A DNA stretch of 64,000 bases from an uncultured Kushneria sp. GTDB taxonomy: Bacteria > Pseudomonadota > Gammaproteobacteria > Pseudomonadales > Halomonadaceae. Below the pieces are notes generated by a model. That model did no database searches, was not told where the DNA came from, and was given only the letters and a program-made list of their open reading frames with translations. A program made the translations under genes and the position numbers. Location of the stretch: NCBI RefSeq assembly GCF_947497025.1, contig NZ_CANMFC010000002.1:434001-498000 (forward strand), read 5' to 3'. Below, piece after piece: positions 10,921 to 19,505 of the stretch; positions within the stretch are counted from its first letter, which is position 1, and the number at the start of each line of letters is the position of its first letter.

Positions 10921-11973
10921 ATGAGCCGGCGGCGTCCCATGACGCTCAAGGCGGTCGCGGCGCACCTGGGCGTGTCGACAGCCACAGTCTCCAATGCCTT
11001 CAATCGGCCCGATCAACTCTCATCAAGCCGGCGTGAGGAGATCCTGACAGCGGCCCGGGCGCTGGGCTATGACGGCCCGAGCAGCCAGGGGCGGTCGCTG
11101 CGTACCGGGCGTACCCGGGTCATTGGCGTGATGCTCTCGGATGGTCTTGGCTACAGTCTCGGCGATAGTGTGGCCGGGGGCTTTCTGGCCGGCATCGCCG
11201 AGGTGCTGGATGGCCTTGGCTATCACATGCTGCTGTTGACGGATGCCGGGCGTACCGACCGGCAGAGTGTCTCGCTCAACGGTGTGGCCGACGGCTATCT
11301 GATCTATGGTTCGATCCCTGAAGAGGGCATCCTGGCGCTGCTGCGACATCAGCATCAGCCACTGGTGACCGTGGACATGCGCCTGCCGGGGCTGGCCTCC
11401 ATTCAGATCGATCATCGCGACGCAGCGCTGAGTATTGCGCGTCATGCGCTGGTCGGGGGCGCGCAGCGCCCGGCCATCGTGGCACTGCGCATGACGCTGG
11501 ATGCCCCGGGCGGCAGACTCGAGCGGCGCTCGCGCTGGTCCCAGCCCAATTCGGTGGCCATCGAGCGACTGGCCGGGTTTGATCAGGCGCTAATGGAAGC
11601 CGGCCATGACCCTGACCAGGTACCGCTGTGGAACGTGAATGGCAATACCTTTGAAGCCGCCGCGCCGGTGATCGAGGCACTGCTGGACGACGTCCTCCCC
11701 GATCTTTTGCTGTGCATGTCGGATCGGCTGGCGCTGACGGCACTGAGCCTGGCCGAACTGCGCGGTATCGAGGTGCCCGGTCAACTGCGGCTGACCGGTT
11801 TTGACGGTATCGCCGAAGGCCAGCGCCGTCGGCCCATGTTGACAACCGTGCATCAGGACAGCCATGCGAAGGGCGTTATGGCGGCCCGGATGGTGACCGG
11901 TGAAAGCCATGAACGCGATGTGGTTCAGCCTGTCTGGCTGATCCACGGTGACACCTGCCCCTTGATCTCCTGA
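10921..11973 (+). CDS. LacI-family transcriptional regulator of the alpha-glucoside locus
   Basis: The 350-residue protein begins with a LacI helix-turn-helix (TLKAVAAHLGVSTATVSNAF, about 8-27) and hinge, followed by a periplasmic-binding-protein-like effector domain (RTRVIGVMLSD onward) and the closing LRLTGFDGIAEGQRRRP segment. It lies 58 bases downstream of the glucosidase in the same orientation, so it is probably the local repressor responding to the sugar or an intermediate. The start is uncertain: ATG 10921 and ATG 10939 are both in frame and neither has a strong ribosome binding site. Confidence 0.88.
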   Translation: MSRRRPMTLKAVAAHLGVSTATVSNAFNRPDQLSSSRREEILTAARALGYDGPSSQGRSLRTGRTRVIGVMLSDGLGYSLGDSVAGGFLAGIAEVLDGLGYHMLLLTDAGRTDRQSVSLNGVADGYLIYGSIPEEGILALLRHQHQPLVTVDMRLPGLASIQIDHRDAALSIARHALVGGAQRPAIVALRMTLDAPGGRLERRSRWSQPNSVAIERLAGFDQALMEAGHDPDQVPLWNVNGNTFEAAAPVIEALLDDVLPDLLLCMSDRLALTALSLAELRGIEVPGQLRLTGFDGIAEGQRRRPMLTTVHQDSHAKGVMAARMVTGESHERDVVQPVWLIHGDTCPLIS

Positions 11974-12220
11974 CGCCCGCCCGGCATTACCCTTTTGGGC
12001 CTTCATGCGCCCGCTGCCTCTCTATCCTGCCGCCTCGTGACAGTGTCGGCTCAGGGTCTTTCTGGATAACCCTGTCTTTTCAAAAATTCTCTTTCTGATA
12101 AGTTTTTTTTTGAACGGTGGTTAAACTAAGATAACGTCACCCTGAGTTACCGCTAAAAAAAACAGCATTGAACGCTGTCGAGACTCTCTTCCAATCTTCA
12201 ATAATCAATCAGGAAGACAC
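11974..12220. other. Intergenic region upstream of the BCCT carrier
   Basis: 247 bases, AT-rich in its second half. TAAGAT (12127-12132) is a possible -10 element, but no convincing -35 accompanies it. No riboswitch-like structure or dyad operator was recognised. The start at 12221 follows CAGGAAGACAC. Confidence 0.3.
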
Positions 12221-14284
12221 ATGAGTGAAGCAACAAAGGATCAAACCCCTTCGGGGGACAGGCTCAATCCGACCGTTTTCTACGGCTCGTTCATCGGCAT
12301 CGTGGCCTTTTCGCTATGGGCGATGATCGCGACCGAACAGGCCAGCGGCGTCATCAACACCATTCTGGGCTGGATCTCCAACACCTTCGGTTGGTACTAC
12401 TTTTTGACCGTTGTGATCTATCTCGCCTTCGTGGTGTTCGTGGGCGTATCCCGCTTTGGCAAGATCCGGCTGGGGCCGGAGCATGCCCGGCCGGATTTCA
12501 ATATCTTTTCCTGGTCGGCGATGCTGTTTTCCGCAGGCATCGGTATCGGCGTCATCTTCTTTGCGCTGGCCGAGCCGCTGACCCAGTTCTATAACGCGCC
12601 CGGGGCACCCGAGGATCAGATTGAAGCGGCGCGTTACGCCATGCAGCTGACCTTCATGCACTGGGGCCTTTCCGGCTGGGGGATCTATACGCTGGTGGGC
12701 ATGTCGCTGGCGTTTTTCAGCTATCGCCATAATCTGCCGCTGACCATCTCGAGTGCGCTTTATCCCATCTTTGGTAAAAGGATCTACGGACCCATTGGCC
12801 ATGCGGTGGATATCGCCGCGGTCATGGGGACCGTCTTCGGGATCGCCGCAAGTCTTGGCATCGGGGTGATTCAGCTCAACTACGGGCTGAACTTCATGTT
12901 CGGTATCGCCGAGAGCGCCTGGACCCAGACGGCTCTGGTGCTGATGATCGTGCTGTTTGCCACCATTTCGGCGGTGACCGGTGTGGAGAAGGGCATCCGC
13001 AGGCTGTCGGAGTTCAATATCCTGCTGGCCGTGGCGCTGTTGCTGTTTGTGCTTTTCGCCGGCAAGACCATCTTCCTGCTTAACGCGCTGGTAATGAACA
13101 TCGGCGATTACCTCTCCTCTTTCGTGAGGATGTCGTTTGATACCTACGCCTTTGATCGCCCGACGGAGTGGCTCAATGGCTGGACGCTGTTCTTCTGGGC
13201 CTGGTGGATCGCATGGGGCCCGTTTGTCGGCCTCTTCCTGGCACGTATTTCTCGTGGCCGAACCATCCGTACCTTCGTGGCCGGCACCCTGACACTGCCG
13301 ATCGCCTTCATGATGATCTGGATGTCGCTGCTGGGGAACAGTGCCATCGATATGGCAATGAATGGTGCCGCCGATTTCGGTCAGCAGGTCATGAACAACC
13401 CGCCGTCAGGTATCTATCTTTTCCTGCAGGAATATCCCTTCCCGGTGGTCACCACAATTGCCGTGAGCATCCTGGCGATCGTGTTCTTTGTCACTTCGGG
13501 GGATTCCGGCGCGCTGGTACTTTCGAACTTCACCTCGATTCTCAAGGATGTCAGCAGTGATGCGCCGATCTGGATGCGCATTTTGTGGTCGGCGGTGATC
13601 GGTATCCTGACCCTTTCGCTGCTGCTGGCCGGGGGGCTGACGACGCTGCAAAGCGCTGTGGTCATTACGGGGCTGCCGTTCTCGATCGTGCTCTTTTTCA
13701 TGATGGCGGGGCTCTACAAGGCGCTCAAGGTCGAGGCCTTCAAGGAGGAGAGCTATCGGCTGAGCCTGGCCGGCTCACTCTCCGGACGCATGGGCAGCAG
13801 CCGCGGTGCTCGCGGCAACTGGGAGCACCGTCTCGATCGGGCGATGAACTTCCCGGACCGCAGCGAGGCGCAGCGCTTTCTTGAAGAGCGTGTTCGCCCG
13901 GCCATGACGGCCATCAAGGAAAGGCTCGACCACCAGGATGTGGTGGGGGTTTATGTTTGCGGCGGCGAGCAAAACGAGCATGACTATCTCTCGCTCAACG
14001 TCGACTTCGGTGACGAGCAGAACTTTACCTACCAGGTCTGGACGCGTGCCTTCGCAACGCCGGCCTTTGCCATGCGCACCAAAAAGGCCTCGCGCAATTA
14101 CTATCGCCTTGAAGTGCATCTTCTGGAAGGCAGCCAGGGCTATGATCTGATGGGCTATAGCGAGCAGCAGGTGATCGACGACATTCTCGATCAGTACGAG
14201 CGTCACCTGCAGTTTCTGCACCTCAATCGCATGGAACCCGGCAGCATCAACATGCCGGATAGCCCGGAGCAGCCGCCGGTCTGA
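12221..14284 (+). CDS. betT: BCCT-family choline/betaine transporter with long C-terminal domain (BetT-like)
   Basis: The 687-residue carrier has about 12 membrane segments in its first 515 residues. The BCCT signatures are clear: FSAGIGIGVIFFALAEP, THWG-like FMHWGLSGWGIY, and WAWWIAWGPFVGLFLARISR. After the membrane core comes a hydrophilic domain of about 170 residues, a feature of E. coli BetT, where the tail participates in osmotic regulation. It probably takes up choline, or possibly a betaine, for osmoprotection. It stands alone, with its own promoter region and terminator. No betABI genes are in the window. Confidence 0.85.
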   Translation: MSEATKDQTPSGDRLNPTVFYGSFIGIVAFSLWAMIATEQASGVINTILGWISNTFGWYYFLTVVIYLAFVVFVGVSRFGKIRLGPEHARPDFNIFSWSAMLFSAGIGIGVIFFALAEPLTQFYNAPGAPEDQIEAARYAMQLTFMHWGLSGWGIYTLVGMSLAFFSYRHNLPLTISSALYPIFGKRIYGPIGHAVDIAAVMGTVFGIAASLGIGVIQLNYGLNFMFGIAESAWTQTALVLMIVLFATISAVTGVEKGIRRLSEFNILLAVALLLFVLFAGKTIFLLNALVMNIGDYLSSFVRMSFDTYAFDRPTEWLNGWTLFFWAWWIAWGPFVGLFLARISRGRTIRTFVAGTLTLPIAFMMIWMSLLGNSAIDMAMNGAADFGQQVMNNPPSGIYLFLQEYPFPVVTTIAVSILAIVFFVTSGDSGALVLSNFTSILKDVSSDAPIWMRILWSAVIGILTLSLLLAGGLTTLQSAVVITGLPFSIVLFFMMAGLYKALKVEAFKEESYRLSLAGSLSGRMGSSRGARGNWEHRLDRAMNFPDRSEAQRFLEERVRPAMTAIKERLDHQDVVGVYVCGGEQNEHDYLSLNVDFGDEQNFTYQVWTRAFATPAFAMRTKKASRNYYRLEVHLLEGSQGYDLMGYSEQQVIDDILDQYERHLQFLHLNRMEPGSINMPDSPEQPPV

Positions 14285-14307
14285 GCACATCCTGTCTTCG
14301 AAGCTCA

Positions 14308-14337
14308 GGGCTCGACCATTATGGTCGGGCCCTTTTT
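14308..14337 (+). terminator. Intrinsic terminator of the BCCT carrier gene
   Basis: GGGCTCGACCA (14308-14318) and TGGTCGGGCCC (14322-14332) pair with one G-T wobble around a TTA loop and are followed by TTTTT. Confidence 0.85.
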
Positions 14338-14426
14338 CATGGTAGGTGGCAGGTGGGGCGATCGATATGTCAGGGCACTGCCGGTTCTGGTGCGTCGCTG
14401 TTTTGGTCAAGGGCTCATCTGAAGGA

Positions 14427-15587
14427 TCAGGCCCGGGCCGCTGGCCGTGCCAGGGCGATAGCCAGCGCTGCGGCCAGGATCAGTGCAATAAAGGCGTAGT
14501 GCAGCGTGATGGCCTCGGCCAGAAACCCCAGCATCGGCGGGCCGCCCAGCATGCTCAGGTAGCCCAGCATGGCCACCGAGGCAATCGCCCCCGAAGGGGA
14601 CATGGCACGATTGCGCCCGGCCAGGCTCAACAGGCACGGGAACAGGGTCGACATGCCGATACCGGCGAGTGCAAATCCCGCCAGGGCCGCCATGGGGTCG
14701 GCCGCCACAATGGCCAGACCCAGACCGGCCAGGGCCAGTGCACTGCCGATCTCCAGCGCCCGTACTGCGCCCACCCGGTCCAGCCAGCGATCTCCCAGCA
14801 GGCGGCCGACGGCCATGGTGCCGGTAAACACGGCAAGCCCGAGGGCGGCATGGCCGCGTGAGGCGCCAAGTTCGGTGAGAAAAAGCGCCGACCAGTCCGC
14901 CATCGACCCTTCGATAAAGACCACGGCGGCTGCAATGATGCCCAGCAGCCAGACCCGCCCCTTTGGACGCACGAACAGGGCCCCGACCGGGCGCTCGGCA
15001 CGCGGCGGCGGAGCCAGGAGATGACGATGGCTGATCAGAATACCCATCATCAACAGCCCCGCGACCAGCAGCAGGTGCCAGCGTGGCGTCAGCCCCAGCG
15101 TGGCCAGCGCTCCGCCAATCAGGGAGCCGGCCATGCCGCCCAGACTGAACAGGCCATGGAAGGAAGACATGATGGAGCGTCTGTAGCGCCGCTCGAGTGT
15201 GGCCGCCTGATCGTTCATGGCGATATTGAGAAGCCCCATGCCGGCGCCAAAGACCACCAGCGCCAGACCCAGCGTCAGCATTGAGACAGCGGCGCCGATC
15301 AGGACCAGCGACACCACGATGGCACAGGCGGCCACGCGCGTAATGCGCCGGCTGCCAAAGCGGGTGTTGAGATAGTTCGACAGAAGCGTCAAACACAGCG
15401 ACCCGACCACAGGGCACAGCAGCACCGTCCCGAGCTGGGACTGTGATAGATCCAGCAGGGTGCGAATGTCGGGAATGCGTACCGCCCAGTTGGAAAAGGA
15501 CAGTCCCGAAAGGGCAAAAAACCAGGCAATGGCGGCGCGGCTGGCGGGCGCATTGGCCTTGATGCTCTCGCTGGCGGGGTCATTCAT
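14427..15587 (-). CDS. MFS transporter, YbjJ-like
   Basis: The 386-residue protein has about 12 hydrophobic segments and a major facilitator fold. SNWAVRIPDI near the N-terminus and the MNDQAATLERRY loop after segment 4 resemble the YbjJ group, whose substrates are poorly known. ATG 15587 follows AAGGAG at 7-base spacing. It is a single-gene unit, convergent with the BCCT carrier. A long antisense-frame reading frame covers much of this region but has no protein-like character. Export of a sugar or small metabolite is only a guess. Confidence 0.75.
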   Translation of the reverse strand: MNDPASESIKANAPASRAAIAWFFALSGLSFSNWAVRIPDIRTLLDLSQSQLGTVLLCPVVGSLCLTLLSNYLNTRFGSRRITRVAACAIVVSLVLIGAAVSMLTLGLALVVFGAGMGLLNIAMNDQAATLERRYRRSIMSSFHGLFSLGGMAGSLIGGALATLGLTPRWHLLLVAGLLMMGILISHRHLLAPPPRAERPVGALFVRPKGRVWLLGIIAAAVVFIEGSMADWSALFLTELGASRGHAALGLAVFTGTMAVGRLLGDRWLDRVGAVRALEIGSALALAGLGLAIVAADPMAALAGFALAGIGMSTLFPCLLSLAGRNRAMSPSGAIASVAMLGYLSMLGGPPMLGFLAEAITLHYAFIALILAAALAIALARPAARA

Positions 15588-15709
15588 GGAGCACTCCTTG
15601 TCAAACAGGGCACGCCCACGGCCTCCGGCAGGGAGAGCGTGCCGTCTTGTCTTTCGTGATCGGGATCATGGTTCCGGCGTCATGACGCGCGCTGAGTACC
15701 GGCGCCGTT

Positions 15710-16624
15710 CTATCGGCCTGTCGGGGACAGCGCATGGTGGGTTTGATGATCATCGGTCAGGCGAATCAGCGCCTTGAGCACATCGTCATACAGCGGCTGT
15801 GGCAGCACCGGTTGTTCGCTGCGCTGCATGAAATGCACCAGCTCATTGTCGCCGACCACCCGGATATCCTCGTTGTCCCGGACCCGCTCGATGCGCCAGC
15901 CCGGCATGACCAGCATGGCCTGAACGGGCACGTCCCGTTTGCAGTCTCGGCTCAGACGTTCACGCAGCCAGCGCCGGGCGCGCTGCGCTTCGCGTACCGG
16001 GCGAGTCTCTTCCCGGTCGGGAAAGAGGAGTCGCTCGCCATCGAGTCTGAGCGTTCGGGTGCTGTCCAGAGCGGCTTCAGGGCCTGCCTGGCGAGTACGA
16101 ACCAGCAGCGAAAAGATACCGTGTTCGGTCACTACCACATGGTCGATGGTGAAGCCTTCGGCCGGCACATCGTGAAAGATGTAAATGCCCTGATGCTGCG
16201 TGCGTAAAAGGCCCTGCAGGTCGTGCGCCACATTCATGGCACCGGCCAGACGCAAACGCAGATTAGAAATCCGGTAGGAAAGTGCCATCATGAAAGCGCC
16301 CACAATCAGTGCCGCAATCGTGGTGATCAGGCCGTAAATGCTCCATTCGATCCAGTCCTGATAAGACGAGAACAGCATTCGCCCCATGCCATAGATCAAC
16401 GGTGTGATCGCTATCACCGGCCCCAGGGCGCCGGCGAGAAAAAGTTTGACGCGTGCCTCGGCCAGGCGTTCACGAAAGCGGTTGCCGGACTGTCTGAGCC
16501 GATGGCCGGAAGGAGAGAAGCCGGGCTTATCCTGAAACAGATGGCGCAGCCCGAGCACCACCACGGCGGTGGCGAACAGGGGGGTCAGAAAAATCAGGGG
16601 AAGCAGATATTCCAGCCAGCGCAT
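15710..16624 (-). CDS. Membrane protein with a degenerate NERD domain
   Basis: The 304-residue protein has an N-terminal membrane segment, a central pair of hydrophobic segments (about 60-115) and a cytoplasmic C-terminal part. That part contains a nuclease-related domain motif: GFTIDHVVVTEHGIF (about 155-170). Known NERD domains continue with an E-x-K pair of the endonuclease-like fold; here the corresponding stretch reads SLLVRTR, so both catalytic positions appear replaced. The domain may therefore bind rather than cut nucleic acid. It is transcribed away from the sirtuin gene, from a 115-base divergent region, with no other partners. Confidence 0.65.
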   Translation of the reverse strand: MRWLEYLLPLIFLTPLFATAVVVLGLRHLFQDKPGFSPSGHRLRQSGNRFRERLAEARVKLFLAGALGPVIAITPLIYGMGRMLFSSYQDWIEWSIYGLITTIAALIVGAFMMALSYRISNLRLRLAGAMNVAHDLQGLLRTQHQGIYIFHDVPAEGFTIDHVVVTEHGIFSLLVRTRQAGPEAALDSTRTLRLDGERLLFPDREETRPVREAQRARRWLRERLSRDCKRDVPVQAMLVMPGWRIERVRDNEDIRVVGDNELVHFMQRSEQPVLPQPLYDDVLKALIRLTDDHQTHHALSPTGR

Positions 16625-16739
16625 GACGTCATCCCGGTAGGTTGAGGTTTAGTCTAGCGTTCTGTCGGGTTGGCATCCATGCCCGGCAGAATTTTGTTGA
16701 CCGAATTTTCGTTCGGCCGACAGGTTGCAAGGAGAGGGC

Positions 16740-17618
16740 ATGAGTAGTGTTGTCACAGGTAGCCCGATGGGTGCCGATGAACAGGCACTGATCGATCTGG
16801 TTCGGCGCCATCCCCGCCTGTGCGTTCTGACAGGCGCCGGGGTCAGCACCGACAGCGGGATTCCCGATTATCGAAATGAAAGGGGCGAGTGGAAACGGCC
16901 ACCGCCCATGACCCATCAGGTCTACATGAAAAGCCACCTCGGGCGTCAGCGCTACTGGGCACGCAGTCTGGTCGGCTTTCGCCTGCTCGCACACGCGTCG
17001 CCCGGTCGTGCGCACCGGACACTGGCAGAGCTTGAGGCACAGGGCTTTATCGAGGGCATCATCACGCAAAATGTCGATCGCCTGCATCAGAAGGCGGGCA
17101 GTCGGCGCGTGGTGGATCTGCACGGCCGCGCCGACCTGGTCCGCTGCATGCAGTGCAATCTGCTGGTGCGCCGCCATGTGCTCCATGACCATCTGGCCAC
17201 GCTCAACCCGGACTGGGTGGGCATGGAAGCCGAGATCGCCCCGGACGGTGATGCCTATCTGGAGGATGTGGACTTCTCGAGCTTCAGGCTGCCGGACTGT
17301 CCGCGCTGCGGTCACGGTATCCTCAAGCCCGAGGTGGTGTTTTTCGGTGACAACGTGCCGCGCTGGCGGCTGGCGCGTGCCATGTCGATGCTCGATGGCA
17401 GTCAGGCGCTGCTGGTGGTGGGGTCATCGCTGATGGTGTTTTCAGGCTTTCGCTTCGCCCGACATGCCGCGTCGAAGGGTATGCCGCTGGTATGTATCAA
17501 CCGTGGGCATACCCGCGCCGACGATCTTTTTACCTTCAAGATTGACGGCGCCATCGATCAGACCCTGACAGCACTGCTGGCAGGGCTTGAGGGATCGAAC
17601 GCAAGCGTTATCGGCTGA
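16740..17618 (+). CDS. NAD-dependent protein deacylase, Sir2 family
   Basis: ATG 16740 is preceded by AAGGAG at 5-base spacing and gives 292 residues; a TTG five codons upstream overlaps that signal and is less likely. GAGVSTDSGIPDYR (32-45) and TQNVDRLH (109-116) form the NAD pocket, His128 in VDLHG is the catalytic base, and Cys136/Cys139 with Cys187/Cys190 form the zinc site. The GIPDYR-N-E pattern resembles SIRT4-like class II sirtuins, so it may remove acyl groups other than acetyl. Its 3' end overlaps the convergent lipoprotein gene by 11 bases. Confidence 0.9.
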   Translation: MSSVVTGSPMGADEQALIDLVRRHPRLCVLTGAGVSTDSGIPDYRNERGEWKRPPPMTHQVYMKSHLGRQRYWARSLVGFRLLAHASPGRAHRTLAELEAQGFIEGIITQNVDRLHQKAGSRRVVDLHGRADLVRCMQCNLLVRRHVLHDHLATLNPDWVGMEAEIAPDGDAYLEDVDFSSFRLPDCPRCGHGILKPEVVFFGDNVPRWRLARAMSMLDGSQALLVVGSSLMVFSGFRFARHAASKGMPLVCINRGHTRADDLFTFKIDGAIDQTLTALLAGLEGSNASVIG

Positions 17619-18027
17619 TCGGCGAGAGCGGAACACGCACCTGCTGCGAGGGCGCGCCATTGGTCAGCACCGGCAGCGGCTCCAGCGTCAGATAGCGCGT
17701 GTTGTCGCCTTCGTGCAGCGCGGCACTCAGGGCGTAGCGGCGATCACTGTCGATGTAATGACGGTCATACTGCAGCATGAAAGGCACCGGCCAGCGCCCG
17801 TGCGTCTTTTGATCCACCTGGGCGATGGTGGTACGCCCTTGGGTGAGGTCCAGCAGGCGAATTTCCAGCCGGGCATCATTGGCAATCGGTGCCTGCTCGT
17901 CGCTGACAGCCTCGCCCGAAAGCGTGGCGAAATCGGGGCCGCCTGAAAACAGCGAACAGCCGCTCAGAAGGGCTGTCAGCACCAGCGGTGCGGCGGATAC
18001 CACGGGGCGGTAACCACGGATGGGCAT
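17608..18027 (-). CDS. ybaY: YbaY-family lipoprotein
   Basis: The 139-residue protein starts with a lipoprotein signal peptide whose lipobox LLSGC places the lipidated Cys at residue 24. The rest is one YbaY-type beta-rich domain (LEIRLLDLTQG, then PVPFMLQYD). YbaY proteins are envelope lipoproteins of unclear role, related in fold to secretion-system pilotins. The start lies 2 bases after the yciH stop, so the two genes are cotranscribed. No Asp follows the lipid-attached Cys (it is CSL), so sorting to the outer membrane is expected. Confidence 0.85.
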   Translation of the reverse strand: MPIRGYRPVVSAAPLVLTALLSGCSLFSGGPDFATLSGEAVSDEQAPIANDARLEIRLLDLTQGRTTIAQVDQKTHGRWPVPFMLQYDRHYIDSDRRYALSAALHEGDNTRYLTLEPLPVLTNGAPSQQVRVPLSPISR

Positions 18028-18029
18028 GT

Positions 18030-18389
18030 TCAGCCTCCTGCCAGCTTGACGGTATGGCCGCGCTTTTCCAGCTCGGCGCGCAGCGTATCGCGATGATCGC
18101 CCTGAATCTCGATGATGCCATCCTTGAGCGTGCCGCCGCTGCCACAGCGTTTTTTCAGCACCTGCAACAGCGCCTTGAGTTCTTCGGTGCCCAGGGCGAT
18201 GCCGTGCAGGGTCGTCACGCCCTTGCCCTTGCGGCCGGCTGTCTCACGCTTGATGCGTACCACGCCATCCAGGGCCGCCAGACGCGCGGCCTCCTGCGCC
18301 TTCTGGTCCTCGCTTTCATCGTGCTTGCGCATATCCCCGGTGTCGGTGGAATACACCTTGCGGCTCAACTGATCGCGCAGTGATGACAT
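18030..18389 (-). CDS. yciH: Translation initiation factor SUI1/eIF1-like protein YciH
   Basis: ATG 18389 follows GGGAG at 7-base spacing and gives 119 residues; an upstream in-frame start adds 12 residues with no signal. The C-terminal SUI1 domain is intact: VRIKRETAGRKGKGVTTL, LKKRCGSGGTLKDG and IEIQGDHRD. Bacterial YciH can discriminate against aberrant initiation complexes. It heads a two-gene unit with the YbaY lipoprotein. Confidence 0.92.
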   Translation of the reverse strand: MSSLRDQLSRKVYSTDTGDMRKHDESEDQKAQEAARLAALDGVVRIKRETAGRKGKGVTTLHGIALGTEELKALLQVLKKRCGSGGTLKDGIIEIQGDHRDTLRAELEKRGHTVKLAGG

Positions 18390-18602
18390 TGCTTGACTCC
18401 CGCTCGCCTCATGAAGGCTCAACAATAGCGCAACGCCTGTGTCCTTCGAAACGACAGGAGAAGGCGCCGGGTGAGAAATGCAGACCCAAACTTCCGCTTT
18501 TCTCTGAATTGATCGCCGATGCGCTGAGTAAACTCGTGGTTATTAAATGACGTCGACCTCATCGGCGCACCGCAACCTTGATCATTCCAGAGAGGCTACA
18601 TC

Positions 18603-19286
18603 ATGCGTCGTATCGCTACTGCCGTCATCACCGGCTCCCTGCTGCTGACTACCAGCGCCGCCGCCATGGCGGAAGACCACTGGTCAGTGGCCGGCAGCGC
18701 CGGTACGACCGGTCTGGGTGCCAACGTGAGCTGGCGCTTTCATGATCACTTTGCACTGACGGCCGGCTATAGCGGTTACAACTACGATGATCTGGACCAC
18801 ACCAACGGCGATGTCACCTACAAGGGTGAAGTCGACATGGATATCTACAGCCTCAAGCTGGATGTCTATCCGTGGGTCAACAGCGGCTTTTTCATCTCGG
18901 CAGGTGCCGTCAAGCCGGATATCCAGCTCAGGGCAGTCGGTCGCTATACCGGTGACGAAACGTTTGACGATTTAGGCGGCATCTCCATCAGCGCCGATGA
19001 TGCTCGACTGGATGGTCACGGCAGGCTTTCCAATGGGGTCGAGCCCTATCTGGGCATTGGCTGGCGCAATAGTTCCAAACAGGGGCTGGGCTTCTATGCT
19101 GAAGCCGGTGCCTTCTGGATTGATCCCAGCGTATCTCTGACGCCGCGGGGCGATGCACTCAATATTCCGGGAGTGCGTCCCATTGCAGAGCAGGAAGCGC
19201 GCGATCAGGAAGATGATCTGCGTGATGATCTCAACAAATACAACGTCTATCCGGTCGCCGTCATTGGTGTCGAATACACGTTTTGA
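18603..19286 (+). CDS. Outer-membrane beta-barrel protein
   Basis: The 227-residue protein has a signal peptide (about 1-23, ending AMA), alternating amphipathic strands (WSVAGSAGTTGLGANVSWRF, FALTAGYSGYNYDDL) and a C-terminal EYTF with the terminal Phe required for outer-membrane assembly. Size and pattern fit a small 8-stranded barrel of the OmpW/OmpA-like superfamily. A hydrophilic segment rich in Asp and Glu (EQEARDQEDDLRDDLNKY) lies before the last strand. It is monocistronic with a strong terminator. No specific ligand or function can be assigned. Confidence 0.75.
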   Translation: MRRIATAVITGSLLLTTSAAAMAEDHWSVAGSAGTTGLGANVSWRFHDHFALTAGYSGYNYDDLDHTNGDVTYKGEVDMDIYSLKLDVYPWVNSGFFISAGAVKPDIQLRAVGRYTGDETFDDLGGISISADDARLDGHGRLSNGVEPYLGIGWRNSSKQGLGFYAEAGAFWIDPSVSLTPRGDALNIPGVRPIAEQEARDQEDDLRDDLNKYNVYPVAVIGVEYTF

Positions 19287-19307
19287 TTCCGATTTCTCGT
19301 GAGGCCT

Positions 19308-19331
19308 GCCCCGCTTTGGCGGGGCTTTTTT
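19308..19331 (+). terminator. Intrinsic terminator of the outer-membrane barrel gene
   Basis: GCCCCGC and GCGGGGC form a 7-bp stem with a TTTG loop, followed by TTTTTT. Confidence 0.9.
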
Positions 19332-19505
19332 GTAGCCAGGATTCGGCATTGCCCTGCTGCCTGCCCCGGCCGGACATTGGTGCCAGCCGAACCGGCTGAG
19401 AAAAGCCTGATGTCACATGAATATGGCCGCTTTACCTGACAGCATCGAAGGCTTGCGCCAAACTTGATGGGACCGTTTTCATTCACGAACACATCAGGAG
19501 TTCAC

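Noticed and set aside
14407-15417. A 336-codon frame on the same strand as the MFS gene
   Set aside because: Out-of-frame reading of the MFS gene; Pro/Arg/Gly-rich without membrane segments.
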